From contig NZ_BBPM01000050.1 in NCBI RefSeq assembly GCF_000787775.1, forward strand, positions 23,581 through 57,930: 34,350 bases of DNA, written 5' to 3'. Below, in pieces: positions 9,408 through 16,942 of the stretch. The position numbers and the translations under genes are program-made. The first letter of the stretch is position 1. Every line of letters starts with the position of its first letter. This DNA is from Streptacidiphilus carbonis (lineage in GTDB: Bacteria > Actinomycetota > Actinomycetes > Streptomycetales > Streptomycetaceae). The notes below the pieces were generated by a model. That model saw only the letters and a program-made list of their open reading frames with translations, was not told where the DNA came from and ran no database searches.

Positions 9408-9839
9408 TCAGTTCCCCTCCACCCATTCGTTCGACGCCGCATTCGGCTTCACTTCGCACAGCGGTTCGCCCGGATGCTCCGCCGACGCCTCCACCTGCGC
9501 CCGCAGCAACTGCCCCTGGACCTGCTCACGCACCGCCTGCAACCGCGCCAGGCACTCGTCGATCTCGGCGAGCTTGCGCCGGTAGACCTCCAACGAGGCC
9601 GGACAGGAGTCCCCGGAGGGATGCCCGGCGCGCAGGCAGTCGACGAACGGACGGGTCTCCTCCAGCTCGAACCCGAAGTCCTGGAGCAGCCTGATCTGCC
9701 GCAGCAGCCGCAGATCCTCCTCGCCGTACGCGCGGTAGCCGTTGACCGCGCGCCGGGCCGGCAGCAGCCCGCGCGACTCGTAGTACCGCAGGGTGCGCGT
9801 GGTCGTCCCCGCGCGCTGCGCCAGCTCACCGATCCGCAT
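9408..9839 (-). CDS. MerR-family regulator, probably redox-responsive
   Basis: A 143-aa MerR protein: N-terminal winged helix (MRIGELAQRAGTTTRTLRYYE, with the conserved RYYE and GYR), then a long dimerisation helix at about 83-118. Cysteines at 68, 79, 96 and 128 could form a redox or metal switch; the pair C68 and C79 lies between the DNA-binding domain and the dimerisation helix, where MerR sensors place their effector site. Being the first gene of an operon with thioredoxin argues for thiol/oxidative-stress sensing (inference). It probably controls its own operon through the palindrome at 9884-9903. The start has GGCGGGAA just upstream. Confidence 0.92.
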   Translation of the reverse strand: MRIGELAQRAGTTTRTLRYYESRGLLPARRAVNGYRAYGEEDLRLLRQIRLLQDFGFELEETRPFVDCLRAGHPSGDSCPASLEVYRRKLAEIDECLARLQAVREQVQGQLLRAQVEASAEHPGEPLCEVKPNAASNEWVEGN

Positions 9840-9883
9840 CGTTCCCGCCCGTCTTCCGCCGTGCCTCTGCCCACGACGGTAGA

Positions 9884-9903
9884 CCTTGACGCCGACGTCA
9901 AGG
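9884..9903 (-). promoter_or_regulatory. MerR-type operator upstream of merR-trxA
   Basis: A perfect inverted repeat with 8-bp arms (CCTTGACG, CGTCAAGG) and a 4-bp spacer, 45 bp upstream of the MerR start. The first arm on the minus strand also contains a TTGACG -35 box, so the dyad lies in the promoter spacer as in classical MerR promoters. The -10 is unclear: TACCGT is only 14 bp away. Confidence 0.75.
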
Positions 9904-9913
9904 CCAGCCCGAG

Positions 9914-10846
9914 CTACTCCTCGGACTCGTCGGGCTCGTCGGACTCCTCCGACTCCTCCGAGTCGACGGACCCGGCGGACCCGGCGGACCCGTCCGACTC
10001 GGCGGACAGCGCCGTCGCGGTCCCGGCGGCCCCCGCCGTATTGGCTGCGGCGCTCAGTTCCAGCAGCGCCGGCAGGGTCAGCTCGGCATAGGTCTCGTTC
10101 ATCGCGCTCGCCAGCGCCGCCGCGTCCCGCGGATGCTCGGCCAGCCGCTCGTCGAAGGCGCGCAGGTAGTCCGCGGTGAAGTCCAGCACCCGCCCGGCGT
10201 CGTCGTTCTGCCCGGGAGCCCGGTGCCCGGCCACCACCCTGGCCGTGCCCAGCCCGCGGAGCACCTCCAGGTTGGCCGCCCAGTCGGCCCGCTGACCGGG
10301 TGTGGTCTCCGCGGTCCAGACATGCGTCCCGTTGTAGACCAGGTCGCCGGCGATCAGCGCGTCGGCGGCCGGGACGTGCACCACACTGCTCGCCGAGCAG
10401 TCGCCCTGGCCCAGCGCCAGCACGTCCACCACGGCCCCGTCCACCCGCAGCCGGTGCCCGGGCAGCGGGCCCGGCACCACCGGGGAGGTCGTGATGTCGT
10501 CCCCGAACACCGGCCGCCACTGGGCCACCTTGGCCAGCGCGGTGGCGATGATGCCGTCGATCACCTCGGGCACCGCGAACACCGGGGTGCCCGGGAAGAG
10601 GCGGAGGATCTCCTCGGTACCGAAGTAGTGGTCCGGATGCGGGTGGGTGATCAGCACCGCCGCCAGCCGCCCGGTCCGTCCGGCCACCCACTCGGCCAGT
10701 TCCCGGGCCGCGCTCCGGGTCAGCTGGGTGTCGACGAGCAGCGCCTCGGTCGGACCGTGGATCAGCGCGGACGTACTGAAGAACGACGACTCGGGCCCGG
10801 TGAAGACCTCGACCTCCACCCCGGTCCCACTCCCGCTGTCCGTCAT
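9914..10846 (-). CDS. MBL-fold metallo-hydrolase with acidic repetitive tail
   Basis: A 310-aa metallo-beta-lactamase-fold hydrolase. The metal motif HPHPDH lies at about residues 68-73, followed by GD in the AGDLVYNG block and a later AGHRAPGQ His, completing a two-metal site. The family covers glyoxalase II, lactonases and other hydrolases; the substrate is not clear. The last 30 or so residues are low-complexity Gly/Ser/Ala then Ser/Glu/Asp, encoded by short tandem repeats (GACCCGGCG and GACTCCTCC units at about 9940-9995). They are probably disordered. GAGGAG precedes the ATG at 10846. It ends just before the MerR operator, so it is not in that operon. Confidence 0.88.
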   Translation of the reverse strand: MTDSGSGTGVEVEVFTGPESSFFSTSALIHGPTEALLVDTQLTRSAARELAEWVAGRTGRLAAVLITHPHPDHYFGTEEILRLFPGTPVFAVPEVIDGIIATALAKVAQWRPVFGDDITTSPVVPGPLPGHRLRVDGAVVDVLALGQGDCSASSVVHVPAADALIAGDLVYNGTHVWTAETTPGQRADWAANLEVLRGLGTARVVAGHRAPGQNDDAGRVLDFTADYLRAFDERLAEHPRDAAALASAMNETYAELTLPALLELSAAANTAGAAGTATALSAESDGSAGSAGSVDSEESEESDEPDESEE

Positions 10847-10954
10847 CGCTGCTCCTCAACCGCCGGTCATCGTCCCCCAAGACTGCCCGCATCGGCCTGC
10901 CCCCGCCGGTTCCCCCGTGCGAACGGGTGAGCCGCCAGCACCAGATTGATGCAC

Positions 10955-10983
10955 TTGCAAATATTGTCCACGCTTTCTATCGT
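10955..10983 (+). promoter_or_regulatory. Sigma-70-like promoter of the OYE gene
   Basis: TTGCAA (10955-10960), a 17-bp spacer, then TATCGT (10978-10983), about 54 bp before the start codon. The spacing is ideal for a housekeeping promoter. Confidence 0.55.
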
Positions 10984-11036
10984 TGAACGCGGCACTGTTG
11001 AGCACACTGTCGAGCACCCACGACCGAGGACACCAC

Positions 11037-12122
11037 ATGAGCAAGCTGTTCGAGCCGCTGACCCTGCGCGGAGTCACCCTCCCCAACCGGGCCTGGATGG
11101 CTCCCATGTGCCAGTACTCGGCCGCCACCGAGGGGCCCGACACCGCCACCCCGAACGACTGGCACTTCCAGCACCTGGCCTCCCGCGCCGTCGGCGGCGC
11201 CGGGCTGATCCTCACCGAGGCGACCGCCGTCAGCCCCGAGGGCCGGATCAGCCCCGCCGACCTGGGCATCTGGAACGAGCACCAGCAGCAGGCGTTCCGC
11301 CGGATCACCGCCTTCGTCGAGTCGGCCGGCTCCGTCCCCGGCATCCAGCTCGCCCACGCCGGGCGCAAGGCCTCCGTCAACGCACCCTGGGTGGACCACG
11401 GCAGCCCGGTCCCCACCGACCGCGGCGGCTGGCAGACCCTCGGACCCAGCGCCGTCGCCTTCGATCCCTACCCCGCGCCGGCCGAACTGACGACCGACCA
11501 GATCGCGGTCGTCGTCCGGCAGTTCGCCGAGGCCGCCGAGCGCGCCCTGGCCGCCGGGTTCAAGGTCGCCGAGGTGCACGGCGCCCACGGCTACCTGGTC
11601 CACGAGTTCCTCTCGCCCTACTCCAACACCCGCACCGACGGCTACGGCGGCTCGCTGGAGAACCGGATGCGCTTCGCCCTGGAGGTGGTGGACGCGGTCC
11701 GCGCCGTCTGGCCCGAGGAACTGCCGCTGTTCTTCCGCAGCTCGGCCACCGACTGGCTGGAGGACACCGGCACCCCCGGCTGGACCGGCGAGGACACCGT
11801 CCGCCTCGCCAAGGAGCTGCAGGCCCACGGCGTCGACCTGCTCGACGCCTCCACCGGAGGCAACGTCCCCGACGCCACCGTCCCGGTCGGGCCCGACTAC
11901 CAGGTCCCCTTCGCCACCGCAGTCCGTGAGCAGACCGGTCTCCCGGTCGCCGCTGTCGGGCTGATCACCGATCCGCACCAGGCCGAGGCCGTCATCGCCT
12001 CCGGCCGCGCCGACGCCGTCCTGCTCGGCCGGCAGCTGCTCCGCGACCCCTACTGGCCGCGGAACGCCGCCCGCGCCCTGGAGCACGACCTCCCGCGCAC
12101 CCCGCAGTACGCACGCGCCTGA
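11037..12122 (+). CDS. Old yellow enzyme family NADH:flavin oxidoreductase (YqjM-like)
   Basis: A 361-aa FMN-dependent TIM-barrel enzyme that reduces activated C=C bonds of enals, enones and quinones with NAD(P)H. It matches the YqjM class: MAPMCQYSA with the redox-tuning Cys25, the AHAGRKAS block, and the substrate-binding pair HGAH followed by the family signature LVHEFLSPYSN...YGGSLENR. The start ATG at 11037 has GAGGA six nt upstream. The gene stands alone with its own promoter. Such enzymes are often induced by electrophiles, and the nearby MerR-thioredoxin operon may belong to the same stress response (inference). Confidence 0.95.
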   Translation: MSKLFEPLTLRGVTLPNRAWMAPMCQYSAATEGPDTATPNDWHFQHLASRAVGGAGLILTEATAVSPEGRISPADLGIWNEHQQQAFRRITAFVESAGSVPGIQLAHAGRKASVNAPWVDHGSPVPTDRGGWQTLGPSAVAFDPYPAPAELTTDQIAVVVRQFAEAAERALAAGFKVAEVHGAHGYLVHEFLSPYSNTRTDGYGGSLENRMRFALEVVDAVRAVWPEELPLFFRSSATDWLEDTGTPGWTGEDTVRLAKELQAHGVDLLDASTGGNVPDATVPVGPDYQVPFATAVREQTGLPVAAVGLITDPHQAEAVIASGRADAVLLGRQLLRDPYWPRNAARALEHDLPRTPQYARA

Positions 12123-12142
12123 GCCGGCTGGCGGGGGGTGTC

Positions 12143-12478
12143 CTACAGCCCCCGCCAGCCGTCCGGGTCGACACCGCCGGGGGTCGGCCCGGTGGCCGGG
12201 TAGGGCTCACGGGTGAGCACCACGGTGCCCAGGTCGAGGTGGCCCACCGAGCCGTCCGGACCGCGGACGACGCGCAGGCTCTCGCCGTTCCAGGAGCCGT
12301 CGGTCGCGGTCCAGCTGCCGTCGGCCTCGGCGCGCAGCGGCACCCCGCGCGCCTGGCCGGTGACCGGCACCAGCTCCAGTCCGCGCTCGTCCCGCAACCG
12401 CAGCAGATAGCCGGTGGGTCCCCAGTACCAGGCGCCGGTGAGGGCCAGCAGTTCATGGCCCGCTGGGGAACCGAAGGG
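12143..12478 (-). pseudogene. Remnant: C-terminal domain of a beta-lactamase-fold serine hydrolase
   Basis: About 110 codons on the minus strand read as a well-kept protein (ELLALTGAWYWGPTGY..., LELVPVTGQARG..., HLDLGTVVLTREPYP, ending VDPDGWRGL and TAG). This resembles, from memory, the small beta-rich C-terminal domain of streptomycete beta-lactamase-family serine hydrolases. The catalytic domain (SxxK, YxN) is absent and there is no ATG or GTG start; the frame is closed by a TGA at 12500-12502. The 5' two-thirds therefore seem to have been deleted, with the break just upstream of the VOC gene promoter. A short TTG-started ORF is possible but unlikely to be functional. Confidence 0.6.
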
Positions 12479-12524
12479 CGGCCGACGTGTCCGATTCGTT
12501 CAAGACCGGGGCGCCCCGCGGGCC

Positions 12525-12530
12525 TAGCGT
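12525..12530 (+). promoter_or_regulatory. -10 box for a leaderless VOC transcript
   Basis: TAGCGT is followed by exactly six nt (GGGGGC) and then the ATG at 12537. This is the usual layout for transcription starting at the start codon in Streptomyces. Confidence 0.5.
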
Positions 12531-12536
12531 GGGGGC

Positions 12537-12932
12537 ATGACTCCTCGACTCGACCTCATCGGCATCGTGACCGCAGACATGGCGGCATCGCTCGCGTTCT
12601 ACCGACGGCTGGGCCTGGACATCCCGGCGGGCGTCGAGGGCGAGCCGCATGTGGAGACCACCCTGCCCGGCGGGCTGCGGGTGGCCTGGGACACCGTGGA
12701 GACCGTACGCGGCATCGACCCCGGGTGGACGCCGCCGCAGGGCGGACACCGCAGTGCCCTGGCGTTCCGCTGCGACGGTCCGGCCGAGGTCGACAAGGTG
12801 TACGCGGAGCTGACCGCCGCCGGGTACGCCTCGCACCTGGAGCCCTGGGACGCGTTCTGGGGCCAGCGCTACGCCGTCGTGCTCGATCCGGACGGCAACC
12901 CCACCGACCTGTTCGCCGCCCTGCCGTCCTGA
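12537..12932 (+). CDS. VOC (glyoxalase/bleomycin-resistance/dioxygenase fold) protein
   Basis: A 131-aa protein with two beta-alpha-beta-beta-beta modules: IGIVTADMAASLAFYRRLGLDIP in the first, and WDAFWGQRYAVVLDPDGNPTDLF in the second. The latter is the hallmark end of VOC proteins. It could act in antibiotic or aldehyde resistance or as a dioxygenase; the sequence does not decide. Its last 64 nt overlap the 3' end of the convergent AraC-type gene. The -10 box six nt before the ATG suggests a leaderless mRNA. Confidence 0.88.
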   Translation: MTPRLDLIGIVTADMAASLAFYRRLGLDIPAGVEGEPHVETTLPGGLRVAWDTVETVRGIDPGWTPPQGGHRSALAFRCDGPAEVDKVYAELTAAGYASHLEPWDAFWGQRYAVVLDPDGNPTDLFAALPS

Positions 12933-13633
12933 CCCGCCCGCTCGGCCAGCAGCTCCCCCAGCGGTACGCCGGCCAGCGCCCGCACCTCGCGGGCGAGATG
13001 CGGCTGGTCGGCGTAGCCGGCCTCCGCCGCGACCAGCGCGTACGGGGTACCGCGCCGGGCCGCGGCCAGGGCGCGGTCCAGCCGCAGCACCCGCTCCAGC
13101 ACCTTGGGCCCGTAGCCGAACAGCTCCAGGCAGCGGCGCCGCAACTGACGTTCGCTCAGCCCGAGCTCGTCCGCCAGTCCGGCCACCCGCACCCCGCGCC
13201 GCAGGCCGTCCAGCACCCCGGCGCGGACCAGGTCAGGCTCGGCGCCGCCCCTGCGGGCCGCCGCGACGGCCACCGACTCCAACTCCGCCCCCGGGGCCGC
13301 CGCGGCCCCCAGCCGCTCCGTCAGCTCCCGCACCAGCCGGTCCGGCCACAGCCCGTCCAGGGCCACCCGGCGGTCCCGCAGCTCCCAGGCCGGGACGCCC
13401 AGCACCGCGGCCGCCGTCCCCGGCGCGAACCGCAGGCCGGTGATGCCGTCCCCGGCCCTGCCCACGCCCATCTGGGCCCTGGTGTCGGGGCCTGCCACCA
13501 ACAGCACCCCGCCCATCCAGATCAGGTCCATGCAGCCGTCCGGAAGCACCCTGATCCGCTCACCGTCCCGCTCGGTGCGGCGCGTCCACAGCACCGCGCC
13601 AGGCACCGCGACCGCCGCCCGCTCCTGGTACAT
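12869..13633 (-). CDS. AraC-family transcriptional regulator
   Basis: A 254-aa regulator with an N-terminal sensing region (DUF6597-like opening with PDGCMDLIWMGG and LRFAPGTAAAVLG) and a C-terminal AraC DNA-binding domain: VAGLADELGLSERQLRRRCLELFGYGPK... and the second helix pair with AAEAGYADQPHLAREV. The ATG at 13633 is six nt after a GATACT -10 box, suggesting a leaderless transcript. The 3' end overlaps the VOC gene by 64 nt in the convergent direction. Three direct repeats just upstream (13656-13690) are natural binding sites for this kind of protein. Likely targets are the divergent membrane gene and itself. Confidence 0.88.
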   Translation of the reverse strand: MYQERAAVAVPGAVLWTRRTERDGERIRVLPDGCMDLIWMGGVLLVAGPDTRAQMGVGRAGDGITGLRFAPGTAAAVLGVPAWELRDRRVALDGLWPDRLVRELTERLGAAAAPGAELESVAVAAARRGGAEPDLVRAGVLDGLRRGVRVAGLADELGLSERQLRRRCLELFGYGPKVLERVLRLDRALAAARRGTPYALVAAEAGYADQPHLAREVRALAGVPLGELLAERAGQDGRAANRSVGLPSGSSTTA

Positions 13634-13639
13634 GCCCCC

Positions 13640-13645
13640 AGTATC
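13640..13645 (-). promoter_or_regulatory. -10 box for a leaderless araC-type transcript
   Basis: GATACT on the minus strand, then six nt (GGGGGC), then ATG at 13633. Confidence 0.45.
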
Positions 13646-13655
13646 GCGTCGGGGT

Positions 13656-13690
13656 CGTCTCAGGGACGGCTCAGGGGACGTCTCAGGGAC
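13656..13690. repeat. Three 12-bp direct repeats between divergent genes
   Basis: Three head-to-tail copies of a CGTCTCAGGGAC-like unit (13656-13667, 13668-13679, 13680-13690), with the second copy varied (GGCTCAGGGGAC). They lie between the AraC-type start (13633) and the membrane protein start (13734). Placement suggests an operator. Confidence 0.6.
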
Positions 13691-13733
13691 ATGACCGATG
13701 CGGTCCGGCGGCCGCTCCCGGAATGCTTCCACC

Positions 13734-14426
13734 ATGACGCAGACACCGCGGCCCGGTGCCGGGACCGCGATCCCCGCAAGCGAGTTGACCACCACCGGCA
13801 CCGCCCTGCTGGCCGGCCCGGTGCTGATGCTCGGCTACGGGACGGTCCGGCTGGCCGGCGGCCACCACGGCCCCGGCACGGCCTGGACCGCGGGCCACAT
13901 CCTGCTGGTCCTGGGTCTGCTCTGCTTCATCCCCGTCGTGTTCACGCTGCGCCGGCTGGCCGCCGATACCGGGCCGGCCCGCCGGGCCACCGCCCGGGCC
14001 GGCGCCGCCCTCGGCCTGCTCGGCATCGGCGCGGTACTCGGCCAGGCCGCCATCGACCTGTACGTGGGCGCCGTCTCCGCGGACCGTTCCGCCATGGACG
14101 CCCGCTTCGACCACTTCCGGAGCCAGCCGGGGATCACCCCGCTGCTCTACACGGTGGTTCCGCTGTCCTTCTACCTCGGCCTGCTGCTGCTCACCGGCGC
14201 ACTCGCGTCCGGCCACCCCCGCCGGATCGGCCCGCACGCCCCGGTCTGCATCCTGGTCGGCACCCTGGTGACGGCAGCGAGCCTGGACCTGATGCCGGTC
14301 GGCGCCCTGCTCTACGCCGCCGCCTTCGCCCCGCTCGGCCTCTCACTGCTGCGCCGCGGCCGTGCCGCCGACGACACGGCGTCCATCGCCGCCGCCTCGC
14401 TGAAGGGCTTCAGCGCCGCCGGGTGA
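13734..14426 (+). CDS. Integral membrane protein of unknown function
   Basis: About 230 aa from the ATG at 13734; an in-frame ATG at 13698 with AGGGA upstream would add 12 residues and cannot be excluded. There are six hydrophobic segments (LLAGPVLMLGYG, AGHILLVLGLLCFIPVVF, GAALGLLGIGAVLGQAAI, LLYTVVPLSFYLGLLLLTG, VCILVGTLVTAASLDLM, ALLYAAAFAPLGLSLL), short loops and a polar tail. No catalytic motif was recognised, and I do not know the family. It is divergent from the AraC-type regulator, which may control it. Confidence 0.75.
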   Translation: MTQTPRPGAGTAIPASELTTTGTALLAGPVLMLGYGTVRLAGGHHGPGTAWTAGHILLVLGLLCFIPVVFTLRRLAADTGPARRATARAGAALGLLGIGAVLGQAAIDLYVGAVSADRSAMDARFDHFRSQPGITPLLYTVVPLSFYLGLLLLTGALASGHPRRIGPHAPVCILVGTLVTAASLDLMPVGALLYAAAFAPLGLSLLRRGRAADDTASIAAASLKGFSAAG

Positions 14427-14528
14427 ACCGCTCCTCCGCTGAGCCACAGCCGGAGCCCGCGCCGAGCCCAGGACTTCCGATCCTAGGGAAGGCGCTCCGC
14501 TCGTCGCCCCGCCGATCCCGTGGAACTC

Positions 14529-14569
14529 TCGTCCTGGGAGCCGAACTCCCGTCCAACTCTCCAGGACGA
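14529..14569 (+). other. Inverted repeat in the quinone oxidoreductase leader
   Basis: Perfect 9-bp arms TCGTCCTGG (14529-14537) and CCAGGACGA (14561-14569), with a nested GGGAG/CTCCC pair, end 11 nt before the start codon. They could fold in the mRNA next to the ribosome-binding site or be an operator. Confidence 0.4.
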
Positions 14570-14580
14570 AGGCGATAACC

Positions 14581-15525
14581 ATGTCCGATCTCACTGTGCC
14601 CAGCACTGCCAAAGCCGTCTCCTTCAGCGCCTACGGCGAGCCCGTCGAACTGCGGCTCACCGACACCGCCGTCCCGAAGCCCGGCCCCGGGCAGGTCCTG
14701 CTGCGGGTGGCCGCCGCGGCGGTCAACCCGCTGGACTGGAAGCTCCGGCGCGGCTTCATGCAAGCGGTCTTCCCGGTGGAGTTCCCGCACATCCCCGGCC
14801 TGGAGGCGGCCGGCACGGTCGTCGCGACCGGCCCCGGTGTCGACTCCTGGCAGGTCGGCGACGAGGTCTTCGGCTCGGCCGTGGCCGCCTACGCCGAGTA
14901 CGCCCTCGCCGAGGCCGCCACCCTGGCCGCCCGGCCCGCCGACCTCCCGGTCGCCACCGCGGCGGGGCTGCCGGTGGCCGCCGAGACCGCCGTACGGGCG
15001 CTCGGGCTGCTGGACCTGAAGCCGGGGGAGACCCTGCTGGTCCACGGCGCGGCGGGTTCGGTCGCCACCCTGGCCGTCCAGTTCGCCGTCGCGGACGGGA
15101 TCCGGGTGATCGGCACCGCGGGGGAGCGGGACCATCAGGCGCTGCGCGAGCTGGGCGCGGTGCCGGTGCTGTACGGCGACGGGGTGTTCGACCGGGTCCG
15201 CGAGGCAGCGGACGGCCAGCCGGTGGCCGCGGTGCTGCACACCGCCGGCGACGGTCTGCTGGCGGACTCGGTGGCCCTGGTGGGCGGCCCCGAGCGGGTG
15301 CTCACCATCTCCGCCGCCCAGGAGGCGGGCCCCCTCGGGGTCCGCTTCACCAGCGGCGGCGACGCCGCGGGCGCCGTCGAGGGCCTGTCCCGCGCACTCG
15401 CCCTGCACGCGGCGGGCACCCTGTCGGCCCCGGTCCGCACCACCCTCCCGCTGGCCGACGCCCCCACCGCGCACCGGCTCAGCGAGCAGGGCGGCGGTCG
15501 CGGCAAGATCGTGCTGCTGCCCTGA
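14581..15525 (+). CDS. Zinc-free MDR-family NADP-dependent quinone oxidoreductase
   Basis: A 314-aa medium-chain dehydrogenase/reductase of the QOR type. Seen are the N-terminal GroES-like part with NPLDWKLRRG and IPGLEAAGTV, then the nucleotide-binding motif LLVHGAAGSVATLAVQFA (AxGxVG-like, about residues 155-172). The zinc ligands of alcohol dehydrogenases are absent. It probably reduces quinones or enals with NADPH. AAGG lies eight or nine nt before the ATG. It ends seven nt from the convergent ArsR-like gene. Confidence 0.92.
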   Translation: MSDLTVPSTAKAVSFSAYGEPVELRLTDTAVPKPGPGQVLLRVAAAAVNPLDWKLRRGFMQAVFPVEFPHIPGLEAAGTVVATGPGVDSWQVGDEVFGSAVAAYAEYALAEAATLAARPADLPVATAAGLPVAAETAVRALGLLDLKPGETLLVHGAAGSVATLAVQFAVADGIRVIGTAGERDHQALRELGAVPVLYGDGVFDRVREAADGQPVAAVLHTAGDGLLADSVALVGGPERVLTISAAQEAGPLGVRFTSGGDAAGAVEGLSRALALHAAGTLSAPVRTTLPLADAPTAHRLSEQGGGRGKIVLLP

Positions 15526-15532
15526 CCGGTGC

Positions 15533-16117
15533 TCAGCGGCCCTGCTCCGACCCGCTGCTGTCCGCCTCACCGGGCAGCAGCGGGAAGAGTCGGGCGATCA
15601 GCGCCACCGGCAAGGACCCGTCCGGACGCGCCTCCGGACGCTGCTCGCGCGCCCGGTACCCGTCCAGCACCTGCCGCACCGCCGCGGCGACGCCGCCCAG
15701 TTCCTCCGGAGTGAGGTAGACGACGGCGCTGAACGCCTCGTCCGTGCCCCGCCACGGCTCGGGCGCCGCTGTCCGCTGGGCCAGCCAGCGGGCGTAGCTC
15801 TCGTCCTCCAGGCCGCGCGCCAACGCGCCGAAGCCCTCGACCGGGGACGCCTCCTCCGGTCCCGGCCCGGCCGCAGGCTCCGCCTGGCGCAGCCGCCACG
15901 GCCGGGCCCGACCGCCGGTGTGGGGGACCTCCTCGATCAGCCCGTAGCGCGCCAACTGCCGCAGATGGAACGAGCACAGGCCCGAGCTGTACCCGAGCCG
16001 GGCCGCCGCCCCGGTGGACGTGAGCGTTCCCGCCTCGGCGAGCAGTTCCAGCAGCGCCTCACGCACCGCATGACGCGGCAGCGCCCCGGCCCCGTTCCGC
16101 AGTTCTTCCTCGGTCAC
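15533..16117 (-). CDS. ArsR-like winged-helix regulator
   Basis: A 194-aa protein with an N-terminal winged helix: LPRHAVREALLELLAEAGTL..., recognition part YSSGLCSFHLRQLARYGLI, wing PHTGGRARPW. This is followed by a helical domain of about 100 residues unlike classical metal-sensing ArsR proteins, of the kind found in streptomycete 'helix-turn-helix domain' regulators. The GTG at 16117 was chosen since the domain starts directly after it; upstream codons would run through the operator. It is divergent from def, and two identical palindromes fill the shared promoter, so it probably represses itself and def. Confidence 0.82.
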   Translation of the reverse strand: MTEEELRNGAGALPRHAVREALLELLAEAGTLTSTGAAARLGYSSGLCSFHLRQLARYGLIEEVPHTGGRARPWRLRQAEPAAGPGPEEASPVEGFGALARGLEDESYARWLAQRTAAPEPWRGTDEAFSAVVYLTPEELGGVAAAVRQVLDGYRAREQRPEARPDGSLPVALIARLFPLLPGEADSSGSEQGR

Positions 16118-16143
16118 TTTGCAAAGCCTGCTACTTTGCAAAG
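16117..16143. promoter_or_regulatory. Twin palindromic operator CTTTGCAAAG x2
   Basis: Two perfect copies of the 10-bp palindrome CTTTGCAAAG (16117-16126 and 16134-16143), centres 17 bp apart, lie between the divergent ArsR-like and def genes. The first touches the regulator's GTG start codon, so a bound regulator would block its transcription. Confidence 0.75.
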
Positions 16144-16185
16144 GAATACACAAGCGACCCCGTCGCCGCACCGAGCGAGGAATCG

Positions 16186-16905
16186 ATGTCCGAGACGACG
16201 CCGCCCGAGACGCCACTGTCCCGCCCGCAGCTGATCCACAGTCAGCACGCCTCCCCGCGCGGCACGGTGGACCGCCGGGTCCGGGTCCAGGGCGAGCCGG
16301 TCGACAACTACCCGGCGCTCCCGCCCGAGGCGCTCCGTGGTTCGGTGCTGCGGATCACGGAGGTCGGCGAGGAGATCCTGCACCGGCCCTGCCGCCCGGT
16401 CGGCGAAGGCGAGTTCGGCAGCCCCGAACTCGCCCGCCTGGTCGACGACATGTTCCGCACCATGCACGTCGCCGAGGGCGCGGGGCTGGCCGCCAACCAG
16501 GTCGACGTCGACCTGCGGCTGTTCGTCTACGACTGCCTGGACGAGTACGGCGTCCGCCATGTCGGCCACATCGCCAACCCGGTGCTGGACCAGCCGGACC
16601 CGGCGACCCGCCGACTGGTCGACGACGCCGAGGGCTGCCTCTCCGTACCCGGCGCGGACATGGTCCTCCCCCGCGTCGACCGTACGGTCGCCCGCGGCTT
16701 CGACAAGGACGGCAACCCCCTGGTCGTCGAGGGCCGCGGCTACTTCGCCCGCTGCCTCCAGCACGAGACCGACCACCTCGACGGACAGCTCTACCTGGAC
16801 CGCCTCTCCAAGCGCGAGCGGCGTGACGCCCTGCGCCAGACCGCGGAGCGGCGTGACGCCGTCTTCGCCCGGCGCGCCCTGCGTGCGGCGGAATCCCTGA
16901 ACTGA
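16186..16905 (+). CDS. def: Peptide deformylase with an N-terminal extension
   Basis: Removes the formyl group from nascent proteins. All three motifs are complete: GAGLAANQ (residues 98-105), EGCLS (149-153, metal ligand Cys151) and HETDH (193-197). The protein is 239 aa, with about 50 extra N-terminal residues compared with E. coli enzymes and a basic C-terminal helix. The start at 16186 has GAGG upstream. There is no fmt partner next door, and the gene is under an apparent dedicated regulator. It is therefore more likely an accessory paralogue than the housekeeping copy, possibly giving resistance to deformylase inhibitors (inference). Near the end, a 15-bp direct repeat (GAGCGGCGTGACGCC) encodes two similar helical turns. 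Confidence 0.93.
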   Translation: MSETTPPETPLSRPQLIHSQHASPRGTVDRRVRVQGEPVDNYPALPPEALRGSVLRITEVGEEILHRPCRPVGEGEFGSPELARLVDDMFRTMHVAEGAGLAANQVDVDLRLFVYDCLDEYGVRHVGHIANPVLDQPDPATRRLVDDAEGCLSVPGADMVLPRVDRTVARGFDKDGNPLVVEGRGYFARCLQHETDHLDGQLYLDRLSKRERRDALRQTAERRDAVFARRALRAAESLN

Positions 16906-16942
16906 CGGGGGTGCGTCGGTGCTGAAACTTGTCCACGGCGGT

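Noticed and set aside
16929-16937. DnaA box TTGTCCACG near def
   Set aside because: A single one-mismatch 9-mer (others at 10964 and 23082) is expected by chance; no cluster.
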